Positions 50,361 through 61,531 of a stretch of DNA of 64,000 nt are shown here, in pieces. Position 1 is the first letter of the stretch. Every line of letters begins with the position of its first letter. Under the pieces are notes generated by a model, which was not told the origin of the DNA, searched no databases, and saw nothing but the letters and a program-made list of their open reading frames with translations. The position numbers and the translations under genes were made by a program. The DNA is from Marchantia polymorpha subsp. ruderalis (taxonomy: Eukaryota > Streptophyta > Marchantiopsida > Marchantiales > Marchantiaceae): contig AP031358.1 in the NCBI GenBank assembly GCA_037833965.1, positions 8,502,001-8,566,000 on the forward strand, given 5' to 3'.

Positions 50361-51112
50361 GACTCAGGGCAACATCAACCGTCGATAACGATCTTCGTTA
50401 GTAATCTGTGGGCGGATGGATGTGAAGATGAGGTCTTCGCTTGCGTTCGAGACTTGCACAGTGCACCTTGGGACGCATCATCATCACGGGGTTCCAAAAT
50501 TCTTCCGGATATTAGATCATTCTCATACAATCGCCCTCAATCAAATGCAGAACTTCCCTGTCAGTAGCAATCGTACTCGTTTGCTTCCGCGAGCAAGACC
50601 TTCGTAGTCAGTAAACTCAGTTCACTCTCAGACGATGCTACTTTGGCCGAACCCTTACTGTACTTGCACAACTGTCGCCTGGATTTCGAGGGCTTTTCTT
50701 ATTGACATGAAGCATGAGACGAAGCCGCTTCAGCAACAAGCTTCTCTTGTAATAAGCAGCATTTACAACAAATTTTGAGAGTAGATTGATCTCAAAATGA
50801 TAAAGAGTGTGGGTCCAATGTTAACGTTAACCCAACCGTGCGTATGGATCACGAAACCCCGGTTACAACGACTGAAATTCTAAAGTCTCGAATCCGTATC
50901 CAATCTGGACAGTCCCAAGCAATGGTCGTCACCTCCCAACAACTCCGAAGTGACAGACATGGCTCTCACAAACGAAGGGAACAACTTGACTTTCGACTCA
51001 AGGTGGGGCAAAATCTCCGTCCCTGCATCGAGCCACCGATGATCACGGTCGCCCATCGATGACCGGACCGGCGATCATCGGTCATCTGGATTCTTTCTCG
51101 TGGCTTGCTTCA
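50361..51112. other. No recognisable gene
   Basis: Mixed-composition DNA. Short ORFs only (under 75 codons) with no family motif. Could be downstream flank of the small minus-strand gene that ends at 51113. Confidence 0.4.
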
Positions 51113-51554
51113 TCAGAACTTGGGCTTGGCGCCCTCGCTCTGCGCGGCGGCGACGCCTCCGTGCGGACTGGGGACTTTGGGGCCCGTCTGCAGCCTCGGA
51201 CCCTCCGTAGCCTCGGAAGACGGCCCGGTGGGAAGTTTGCCTCCTCTGCTCAGATCCGCAGCTTTCGAAGTCACCGGGTCCAATTTGGAGGAGATCGGTT
51301 GCCACGACGTAAAAAACCAGGCCAATCCTGTTGCAGTCACATTTCGACCGTGCCAGGAGCTGGATTTAGCAGCGAATTTGGCGGGTAATTTGGCGGGACT
51401 GCGAGAGCTGGGTACTGTACTTACCGAGAGCGGCCATTCCTCCGACGTAGTAGACGCGCACATTGGAGCGACTGAGGAACTGTCCCGTCTTCTTCACTCC
51501 TCCCGCTCCGTCGACTCCGAGCCTCGACTGGTTTATGCTTTTGTCCTCCGGCAT
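51113..51554 (-). CDS. Possible small single-pass membrane protein, two exons
   Basis: Exons 51554-51425 and 51327-51113 (130+215 = 115 codons) join at a strong donor (CTCG/GTAAGTAC) and an acceptor (CTGCAACAG) over a 97-bp intron, giving 114 aa starting MPEDKSINQSRLG. Splicing creates a hydrophobic stretch, VYYVGGMAALGLAWFFTSW, around residues 35-53, a likely membrane helix, followed by a Pro/Gly/Ser-rich, weakly basic tail ending KPKF. An acceptor-like GATGCAG just before the ATG suggests a leader intron. I do not recognise the family. The plus strand has a longer ORF here (51105-51737, 210 codons), so the coding strand is uncertain. The splice fit and helix are the only support. Confidence 0.4.
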
Positions 51555-53667
51555 CTTTCCTGCATCGGACCGACGGACACACTGTTGGACTCCGGCATCG
51601 TGTTCTGGCTTCTTAGACGAGAAATGTTGCCTCGAATCGTCGCTATTTCTACGAGCCAAGGTGCGAGTTTACTTATAATCACGCACACATTCACAACTGC
51701 ATCCAGTCTCATGCTCAAACGACGCTCAATTGCCTGAGTGGACGAAGAGTTTCTCGATAACAAACGACGCTCAATTTCCTGAGTGGACGAAGAGTTCGAC
51801 ATTCCAGCAGCACACAGAGAGTACAGACTTGCACAGCCACATCGAGATAGAGGGAGGAGATTCGCGCACCTCACGTGTTCTCACAGAGCTTCTGTCAGTG
51901 CACGTCGGCCTTGGCGTTCCCGTCCAGTCGGTTCGATCGTGTCCAAGCTCGTAATCACGCCCACACTGCTGCTGCGGCTGCTGCTGCTGGTGGCTGACTC
52001 TGTCTGTGTGTTCAAGAGGCAGATGGGGCACTCTCTGTTCTGGGTCCGAGGCATGGCATGGGATTATACACGCCGGGACAACGAGCAGCAGGATGCTGGC
52101 GGCGGCGGCTGCCACGTTCGACGTGCATGCTTCGACGCTAGTCTCGGCGTGTCCGGATCTCGTTCCATCGGAGGACAGGTGTGCCCGAACTCGATCGCTC
52201 CATTCACACATGCTCGCAAGGCTCATGGACTTCGTTGTTCCTTTTATTATAATTGGCAAATTGGATGAGCTCCGTTCTGCCCAGCAGCTGAAATGGCCGC
52301 CGGCTCCTCGCGAGACTCGGCTTTCGATTTTCATCGTTCCAGCCAGCTCACGCCGTCGTCATTGGCTCGTCCCCTTCGTAGTCGATCTGGATTGTGTCCA
52401 TCGCTGACGCTTGTCGATCGATTCGTAAAGCCTTTGGGGTCCTCTGTCTCTGTCTCTCTCTTTTTCTGCATTTCGTGTTTCCGACTTCCATTTCAGACGA
52501 AGAATCAGCGGCGCTCAGAAGCACTGCCGAGTCAAGCAGCTCCGTGTACAAACACACGTGGCAGGGTATTACATTACATGGAGGTCTGGTGAAGATGTTG
52601 TGAAGGATGGAAGAAGGATGCACACGAACCTCTCGAGCTTCCACGACACATTTCCTTAAACCCATCGGGTGTGCAAACACACGTACATTCACTGGCAGCC
52701 ATGGTGCGGAGACAACATCGACCACAAACGTAAGCTCGCCGAGATTTCAAGTACGCCTCGTGGCAGAGAAGATCGAAGTGAGGAAGATGCACACGTGCAA
52801 CTCCGAATCGGACCCTGAATTTCTTTTCGGATTCAGGGCCGCATTTGGACCATACTCCTATGTAAAAAAAGGTTTCGGAAGAAACCTTGCACAGATCTCA
52901 TGGTGGGGAGATTGCAATGTTCGCATCTAATCACTTTATCAATCCCTACCCTCATTGGGTTGCATAATTTTTCCGAAATTCCATAAAAGTGAAAAACCCA
53001 ACTGCACTTTAGGTAACAATATATAAACTAACCAAGAAAGACTTCCTCCAGCTATATCACATAAACCCATGAGTTTATTGTTCCTTATTCTTTCCAGGAA
53101 ACCTTTGAGGGATTCGTTTGGGACACTTGTTTAGAAGGAAGCGCAGGAAGTCCAATCAATTAGTACAAGACATAGAAACATGTGCAATCGATGTGTCACC
53201 ATTTGAATGTGTCAAAAAATGACTGGAAGTTTCAAATTAACTACAAACAATTAAAATATCTGGTGTTGCATATAGTGTGGAGTAATGTACACAAATTGCC
53301 TAACTTATCCACCCTGTACCAAAGGTAAAGTGATAGTATTATCTTTAAAATAAACTACATTCTCATGCATTATCTCAATAGCATACATGAGTCAACATAT
53401 ATTTCCGCACATATTAACTCTGAGGATATTCACATAATTAAACAGACAAACGTCTGGAAAGTCAACATAAGAAAAGATCAATAACCACGGCGAAAAAAAA
53501 TGAGTCCATTTCATAATATTATACACCTTCAATATCAATGGTAAATCAAGATCACAATGGATGACTATTCAACAAGTGAAATTTTGATGGATTTTGAATG
53601 ACGACCAAAGTCGAACTTGCTGAATGATTCGATGGATGATGCATGAGCTCCAGGTGCATCTGGCTTG
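51555..53667. other. No recognisable gene; local tandem duplication
   Basis: 51.5-52.9 kb is GC-richer with many overlapping short ORFs on both strands, none recognised; part may be the promoter or leader of the minus-strand gene at 51.1-51.55 kb. A 45-46-bp tandem duplication (CCTGAGTGGACGAAGAGTT) lies at about 51719-51800. 52.9-53.6 kb is AT-rich and should include the 3' UTR of the GDSL gene. Confidence 0.4.
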
Positions 53668-56364
53668 CTATCGAGAATAGAGAGCCGCATGGGGCTGATT
53701 GAAGGGCGTGAAGTCGAGGTTGCACGTTTTGAGGAAGTCGACGGGAGGGTCCAGGAATCGGCCCGTCAGCAGCTGCGTGGCAACGTGCTTGTAAAACGCT
53801 TCGGTGAAGTGGACGCCGTCCCAGCTGACGTGGTCGGAAGGTCGGGAGCAAGCCTTGCTCTCGTCGACCCACTGCCCGTTCACCATCCCTCGAGTGCCGC
53901 ATCTCCTCGGCGGGTCGTACTTGTACTCGCCGCCAATTCCGCAGCACGCCACCAAAGTCTTATCCGGCGCAAATCCTGCATCCGATATCCGGCATCAGAA
54001 ATCTCGTAACCGTGACCCTCTCGTAATGGCAGACTGGCTTTAGTTTCTCTGGCAGCACAAGTATGAAGGTCTATCCCATGACAGCAGATGCAGTTTTCGC
54101 GCAGCTGGGGTAAAATAATGTCATCGACTCGTGCATTTGCCACGGGGTTGCATGGCCATGGAAGCTCGCTCATCTTCTACCCTTGATTGGAAACTCATCG
54201 AATCAAGGATGAGGGCACATGGAAATAAAAAGAAACGATTGGGTGACCCGATCAAAGCCGGACAGGGTACAAATCCAAGAGGAGAACACGAGCTCGCCCT
54301 AGTAGTATAGTGAGGAACCCATCGATTCGGCCGAAGAGATTGCACGATGTAGCGTGTTCGTTGTTCGACTGGACAAGTCTTGCATCTTTCTTTGACCAAG
54401 GTGCCAACGACGGGGTTTTGGGTTTGACAACCGATTAACCGACAAATCGTCCATCTAGGATTATGACATCGATTGTTCAAACTGCACCGAATTTCAATTC
54501 AGCTCTCGACAAATTACATGACCAAAGTTGGTTATGACAGATTGGTGCAGTATGTCTTGCCCAAACCCTCTCTGAACCTAATCTGATTCAGCCTCTCTCA
54601 CCCTCACGACAGATTGGATCATGAAAGGTGCAAGAGTATCGTGAAGTCGGGAGAGGATTATTTTTTAGGGAAAAGAGTGGAAATTTGTGCGAGAGCCGAG
54701 GGAGGGCTTACCGTATTCTTTAGGGTGGTCCAAGACTTGCTTGGTGACGCCGTAGAAGTCTGCGTAGAAGATCATGGAGTCGGGCAGAGTTTTGCGCAGA
54801 TTTTGCACGGCTTTCCACAGACGCGAGTTGAAGATTCGGATCACGCGATTGTACGCTGCCAGACATCCGTTGGAATCGCGCTCGGAGTGCCTGTCCGCGA
54901 ACAAAGTCAGGTACTGGGGCTGACATCCTTGAGGGTTGACGTTGAACACCATGAAGGTTCTAGCCCCATCGTCGTAAAGCTCCTGCAAAGTCCACTCCGA
55001 TATCAACGCTGACATCTCGGAATTCCGGGGCATGTGCCTCGGATGAGCATCTGGCCTATGGACGGACGGTTCATGAACGAGGTTGCGCTTGCATCGTCGT
55101 TCGTACCTGGACGTGATCGACGATCACTCGGACCAGCAAGGGCACAATTCTTTTGAGGACCTCACTCGTCGTCAAATTTTGCATCCCGTATGCATCTGTA
55201 AAATCGTTTCTTCCGAAAAAGACCATGTACATGCCCTGATCGAACTTGTCCAAACCCGGATAGTCGGATGTAAATGTATGCGATGCTGTAGGCAGCGGCA
55301 CCCCACGACAACAGCAATTCGCTGTCAGTTTCACCTGGTGTCAGGAAGTTGAAGGCCTCAAAAAAGATAGCTAGCAAAGCTAATTAATTCATCCGGCATT
55401 TGGTCAGACGGTGCAATTCGTCAATCTGCAATTTTCGTCCTGACGTCAGCAACAGATTTCAGGTCGAGCATCTCGGCTTCAATGTCCAAAAGAGCAAATC
55501 TCAGACGGACTGTACAGATAAACAAATAAACTGTACTGAATGACAAATTCAATAGTACGAGAAGCGGAGTATGGTTTTGATGAACCAAATCCGTCATGCG
55601 TTTCTCTGCCTCGAAAGCCGCTCAAAACGTCACTAGCTGAACATCATCTCCCGTCAGGCTAGAGAAGCTTGTACTCACACAAAGCTCGGGCCTTGAAGGT
55701 GGCAAACTGGCTCACTTGTACCTCGAAGTAGTAGGGAACACCATAAGGTAATGCCAATGCACCGGAGAACGCGAAGTTCACACCGCGGGTGTAGTCAGGA
55801 GCATCGTCTGTCAGGAAGGGCTCGATGAAGGGAAACCCGAATGCGCTTGCTGCAGGGATGAACGACATCATGAGGTCAATCAAATGTGGCGGTTCTGGAG
55901 GCTCTGCTCGAAACATACTCACTGGTAGAAAACTGTAGCCATCCACGGCATTACAGCCCATGCACGCTGAAGCATTTTCAAATTGGGAAGAGGATGGAGT
56001 TTCGGAGTGGATCCGAGGGGTGCACATTGCGAAACGGGTGATCCTTTGAGACAGAACGGAGTGATTGTTACGGACCGAAGAAGTCTAGAATGAGGCGTCC
56101 ATCGGAAAATCGATTGCTGGGGACGCCGAAGTATGGCACTCCGTAGGGAGGGAGCTGAGAGAAATCTTTTACGGGTAAATCGACGTGAGCTCGATTTCCT
56201 GTATCACTCAAAGAAGTGCCGAAACTGAAGAACGCGGGAGGACATGTGATATCCATCGCCGTCGTCACCCCGATTGCAAGTACCAACGCCACAGCCAAAA
56301 GCCACATCGTTGCTGCGGTCGACACAGCAACCTTTGTTCCTCGACTTGCAACTCCTTTCCGCAT
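53668..56364 (-). CDS. GDSL-type esterase/lipase, five exons
   Basis: Exons 56364-56076, 55849-55679, 55285-55107, 54982-54712 and 53975-53668 (289+171+179+271+308 = 406 codons) encode 405 aa with matching phases 1-1-0-1. ATG 56364 is the first that gives a basic n-region and hydrophobic signal peptide (MWLLAVALVLAIGVTT), so it is probably secreted. Block I reads FFSFGTSLSDTGN (Ser kept, but Asp of GDS is Thr). Block II is GVNFAFSGA, block III FFGRND, block V WDGVHFTEA with the catalytic Asp and His. NVNPQGCQPQYL and LVACCGIGGEYKYD are family landmarks. The length is typical (350-400). Plant GDSL enzymes hydrolyse cell-wall acetyl/feruloyl esters, cutin precursors or lipids; the substrate here is unknown. 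The fourth intron (736 bp) is the longest. Confidence 0.9.
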
Positions 56365-58387
56365 TTCGTCACGTCTTACTTCTCCTGCACGCCTCGAGAT
56401 TTGCCGTTGCAAATGATTCCGAAACCTTCACCGACTTCCCCGAAAGGCCTCAAAATCCCATCAATCTTTGACAATCGTAGAGGAGAGAAGGTGGTTCTCC
56501 TTCGGAATTCTCGAAGATTTGGCATTCCGCTTGATCTAAAGTTCGATCATGTCTGACATGTCTGACATGTCCGTCACACATGACGCAGCGCAACATATTC
56601 GAGGCCGGGGTTGGGTCGGTATGGGGCCCCCCGAGATTCGGTCTCTTTCAGATGCACCAAATCGGCCGCGGGCTCTGGAGAAAAGCTCACTGAACTCGAA
56701 GGGCTTGGAAGAATCCCCACACAACAGTGTGCATTTTGCAGTATCTTTGTTCCGGCCGCCATGGTCAGTTCTAAAGGTTGGTCCTACCCTCAACAAGAAA
56801 CAATGGCGGACGGGTCTGTCGAACACTGGTAGAGAACAAGAGGCCGCTGTGGGGCCCCATCTTCGGGAGGATTGAAGAGTTCTGCTCGTACTCTCGTAAG
56901 ATTCGGCGGAGAGCACGAGCAAAACTGCGTTCTCGTCTTGAGAGCGTTCAGGTCCGAACGCGTTGTCTTGATTCGCCGTTAGCAATTCTTGAAACTCAGA
57001 GTCCTCTAGTTTTTCGTGGCATGTCGATTGGAGAAGAAAGCCAAAGACCGTGATAAAACGCGCGACTCAAAACGCTCGACAGTCGCCACAATTGTAGGGA
57101 GTCAAAACTGATTTTGTCTTCTTTCTTTAGAATGCGCCGGTGCAATTGCCGAGCACTGCCATCGCTTCACAATCCGCAGTGTTTACCAGGAACAGATGGA
57201 GCTCACAATGTCCTGGCCATCGTCGAAAGCAAAACTGTGCACGGTCTTACTTCTCTGTACAATGTCAACATCACGTCCGCTTCGGGGAGCCAGTACGGGA
57301 AGCAGATGACGCGATGGGACGACATGCAGCTGATCCCATCACACTTGTACGAAGTTCTTACAGAGGTCGATATCTTGTTGGGTATGCTGCTTTTAAGGCA
57401 CACGTGAGGTGCAGCTTGCTGATAATATGCGGCGACAAGCAATTTTGATGAGAATAGAGATGAGAGGGACTGCGGAAATCCTCACGTAGATGGCCCTTCA
57501 ATCTTTTCGTTTTTCGACAGAAAGTGAGAATACCTCCCATGAAGAAAAACTGTTGAATTCTAATTAGTGACTTGCTTATCTAACCTTGTTCAAATGGGTA
57601 AAGAGGATGCCACTCCTCTAGGAAAGTGAAGTAAATCACTCATCACGCAAACCTCCATTGTAGATCTACAACCTCCATTGTAAGAATCTACAACATTTCA
57701 TACCAAATGTAGTAGTTTTTTTGAGTATGAAAAGAGTGAAGGGAAGGTGAGGGGAGGAGCTCCTCCTTCACCTTCGTTTCCGTCTTGCATATACTCATAT
57801 TACATTTCTCGCGCAGCTTACTTGATTACAACTTCTGTATCCAGGACTGCATTTTGGCCAAGAAGGCATTTGCAGCCTAGGGCAACACAAATGAAGAAGT
57901 CGGAATATCCATGCACGACGGTAGCCTACGAAGAAGTCAAAATTCATGACGTGGGATCCGCTTCTGACATAGCCGCAAGCAGCCAACTTCCTTAGGGGCA
58001 TCAGAAGTTGACGTGTAGGACAGATCTGGACTGTTGTGGCAGAGACAAGGAGCTGCGTCCATGTGCAGGCAGCTGCTGGAGCTTCGTGTGATGGTAATCG
58101 GGGGTGTACGCAGTCTCGGAGGGCTCCGGTGGCCAACAATGTGGTTGGTTGCACGCCACGAGCTGGAACGTCGTTGAAAGAGCTTGCGCAGATTTTCTCT
58201 CATCTGCGTCTGTTTGATTGGATTATAGAGAATGAACGAACAATCATCGAGGCTCGCTGTGGTTCAGTAATTGAAACACTTTGTTGGTCGATCGCTTGAA
58301 CATCTAATTTGGGGGGAAGTGTGGTGTTCGCGAGGAAAGCGAGGTTGGGCTTTGACGAGCTCGGCTTTGCATCTTGACCTCGAGAAA
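56365..58387. promoter_or_regulatory. Divergent intergenic region between GDSL and Mpv17 genes
   Basis: The two genes point away from each other, so this 2.0 kb should carry both promoters. ORFs up to 149 codons on both strands show no family motif. A short palindromic minisatellite of GTCTGACAT units lies at 56548-56575, close to the GDSL leader. A CTCCATTGTA-type direct repeat lies at 57650-57695. No TATA box could be assigned with confidence. Confidence 0.35.
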
Positions 58388-61300
58388 ATGGCCGGCGCTT
58401 TGGGAGGACTGCGAGGGTTTTGGAGCTGGTATCAAGGGAGCTTGGCGAGGCAACCGGTCCGAACGCAGGTTGTTACTTCAGGGCTTCTGTGGGCAGTGGG
58501 CGATGTCATGGCTCAAACTATCGAGATTAAAACACAGCGGAGTCGACGGGAAAAATCCCCCGCAGTGCCGCATGCCGCCGCAACGCCCCCGCCGGTAGGT
58601 CATTTGTTCCTGTGGCATTCAAGCTCGTCACCATGTGGAATTTTCTTGATTTGCTGTCCTCCTCCTCGACTTTCCGTGCAGGGAGTTTTCTCGTCGTCAC
58701 TGACGTCGAGCGTAGGGTGATTCACGCCTAACAATTTGCTTGACCCGACCAATGAATGCATAGTCGTGTGAAGAGCATGTTTGAACACAATCATCTACCC
58801 AGATATCTATTTTTTCTCTGAAACTTTAGATTGTCAACAAGTACATGAATCTACGCACATTTCATCTAATTCCTGGCCGCAAACTGAGATGAAAGGCGGA
58901 GGGGGTCAGGAACCATCAAAACTTAAGAATACCTCACTCTACTCTTCGAATCCCGCTTGTATCGAATCGCCGGTGCTTGCAGGGGTTTCGGGTGCTGGAA
59001 CGACAGAATTGTGAAAGCTCTTTAGAACTCATGGCTTGAAGGAGCAATTGCAAGTATCGAATCTTCAGGGGTGGTCAGCAATAAACGCATGAGGTTCTGG
59101 TGGATAAAATCTGGAGCACCAGCAGCCAGCCAGCACTGCAAGCAATGAAGTCGTCATAGATCCACGGATTGTGCCCGAGGAAAGGCATCGACCGAATTTC
59201 TGTCTGCCTGCCATTCATTCTCAATGGCAGAGCACCATCATCGACCATTCCAATCTCCTGCTCGGCGGAGCAGACTCTCTCCGGTCTCACGGCCGAAGGA
59301 CGCTCCTCCGAACCCAACCTTTATCTCGGAGGCACGCTGCTAAGTAGCAGCGTGCGTGGCCGAGCGCGAGCTTTTAAATTTCAAACGATCGTGCGTGGCA
59401 GGATTTTTCTTGGAGCCTCCAACCTCCCGTCCTCGCACAATGGCGCGCCAACGTCTCTGGCTCGTCCGTTGGCTGGCGCCTCGGTCGAGTATTCGGCTGG
59501 GGGACTCCCTTGAGCCCGTGCCCTGTCTTCCCAGTTTGCTGCTGCCCGTCTGTATCTTCGTCGTTCTTTGTCAGGGGAGGGATGAGTCCTCGTCGGTCTG
59601 GAGTCCAGAGGTCGAGTTCGTTGCTGCTTGCCAGTGAAAGAATGCGTTTCTGAAGGAGATAACTTGTTTTTTCTGTTGGTCGAGATTTTACTTGATGGAG
59701 ATATTTTGTTTCTTCGTTGGAGGATGTTGGTTTGTACTTTGAGGAGTGGCGTCGGGGAAACTCTTTCGAAACCATGTCTTTGGTCAGAATGTTGCCCTCT
59801 TGAGAGCTGCTCAAAACGGAGTGCACGTGCAAGATCAGGGATGGTCATGGTTGCTCATGAATTATAGAGTTAAAGATGAGGTGCAACTGTTGGGTGTGAC
59901 TTTCAAGAATTGCACTATGTGCCATCATATCCCACTCAAGTTTGGTCCAAGTCATATATCTGCATGCTTGTGTGCAGGGTTGTGATTGCATTCTTGTGTG
60001 TGCCGATTACTCAGACCCTTATTGGTTCACTACGTCCCTGAACAATCCCTGTAGAGCATCTAAGCAGCTCTGTGCGTCGTTTATTTCGTCCAGACTTCAA
60101 AGCTCACGTTTAAATGAGACTTTCCTTTTTAACTAAATGGAGAGCAAGTTGGGGATCCAGATTGCAACTTGCATATTGTATGGTTTAGGGAACTAATTTC
60201 CTGTCAGTCATCTGGTCAATTGCAGCACCTGATTACTGATTTTGATCTTCACAGGCGTAGTCCGTAGCCCACAGACCCGCCAGATCTGCCAGGGGTTTAG
60301 GTCGAAAAAAATGGCCCACCTAGTGAAGAATGTAGTATTTCACATCAGCAAGTGTAGAACCCACCGTTCTCTTTCTCCGATTTTTCTCTATCTTCTTGTT
60401 CTCATTTTGTTTTTGTTTTTGGTTTATTTTTCAACCTTTACCCGAAGGATAATTCACATGTAGAGTCTCAAAGCTCAAACAAGCTTACTTACTAATCGCT
60501 GACTGGAAGTGTTGTGTGAGTAGATAGATTCAAAGATTTGAGAAAGAGGCCCTCTTTTGTTTCACATAATTGGATAATTATTCATGAGTATGTTCCTGTA
60601 TCGTGCAAGATTCATTTGGCGAACTCAAATGAACAGAACAAATCATGCTTCTCGAAGAGATCCTAATTTAATCTGATTATTCAGGAGGGAGATCTAGGAA
60701 CTATTACTACAAATCAAACCCTGAACCTCAGAAGGGTAGCCACCACCAGTCTCTTTGGATTTGGCTTCGTCGGACCGGTAGGGCATTTCTGGTAAGTCCA
60801 ATCTTCTGAATTCATGCATCAATTGAGTTCTCTTCCATAGAGTATAAGGAGCTTGCAGCTCCTTATATTATAATCGAATTATAATGGAGCTTGCAGCTCC
60901 TTATATTATAATCGAATTATAATGGAGCTTGCAGCTCCATTATAATTCGACATTCAGAAAAAAGTTTCGGAAAATATGCAGTGGAAGAGATCAAATTGTA
61001 CTGTCAGGTCTATTTCTTCTTTCGATTCCCGGACTTTTTTGAATTTGGTCCCCTGGCACCTCATAGTCATGTTCAGTACAATAATGGACTTGCTCCTCTA
61101 CATTCTAACACATGCAGTTGTTTCACAGGTATGAGGCCTTGGAGCACATCGTCAAAAGCAAGATGAGACTTGTTCCCAACTCTTTAGCATTTGTAGCTAC
61201 AAAAGTAGTTGTCGACACGCTGTTGTTTGGGCCTATACACCTGGTGACGTTTTTCACATACGCTGGGTTGGCTAGTGGTAAACCCTTCGAGCAGGTTAAG

Positions 61301-61531
61301 AAAGACCTGAAAAGAGACTTTGTACCCACATTCATGATTGAGGGTTCGACTTGGTTCTTTGTGCAGATAGCAAACTTCCGTTTTGTCCCTGTACAACATC
61401 AACTTTTGTTTGTAAACTTCTTTTGTATTCTAGACAGTGCATTCTTGTCGTGGGTTAAGCACCAAGAAGATGCTCCATGGAAACGTTATTTGACAGCACT
61501 TGGATCTTCAAAAAATGTAAAAGAGCAATGA
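58388..61531 (+). CDS. Mpv17/PMP22 family membrane protein (At3g24570-like)
   Basis: Exons 58388-58594, 60685-60791 and 61129-61531 (207+107+403 = 239 codons) encode 238 aa. Exon 1 has FWSWYQGSLARQPVRTQVVT and LLWAVGDVMAQ, the usual N-terminus. Exon 2 encodes RRVATTSLFGFGFVGPVGHF. A Trp codon is split across intron 2 (TG/G), giving GHFWYEALEHIV. Exon 3 has VDTLLFGPIHL, KPFEQVKKDLKRDFVPTFMI, then the signature region FVQIANFRFVPVQHQLLFVN and DSAFLSWVKHQ. Four membrane helices are expected. Family members sit in inner mitochondrial or peroxisomal membranes (yeast Sym1, mammalian Mpv17, PMP22) and may form channels; the substrate in plants is not known. Length is typical. Intron 1 is 2090 bp, intron 2 is 337 bp and holds a palindromic repeat. 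Confidence 0.92.
58595..60684 (+). other. Intron 1 of the Mpv17-like gene
   Basis: Bounded by CCG/GTAGGT and TTATTCAG/GAG, both in phase 0. Unusually long beside the other introns here. It contains GC-richer stretches (about 59.1-59.8 kb) with short ORFs on both strands, none recognised. No transposon ends were seen. Confidence 0.6.
60848..60955. repeat. Palindromic 38-bp tandem repeat inside Mpv17 intron 2
   Basis: Units start at 60848, 60886 and 60924. Each has a GC-richer palindrome GGAGCTTGCAGCTCC and an AT-rich palindromic spacer (TTATAATCGAATTATAA); the third unit is partial. Every unit is close to self-complementary, so the transcript could fold into several alternative hairpins. Confidence 0.9.

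Noticed and set aside
51105-51737. Plus-strand ORF of 210 codons
   Set aside because: No family motif; the opposite strand offers a spliced frame with a membrane helix. Kept only as an uncertainty.
60848-60955. CRISPR-like regular repeat
   Set aside because: Units are contiguous palindromes without unique spacers, in a nuclear intron; not a CRISPR array.
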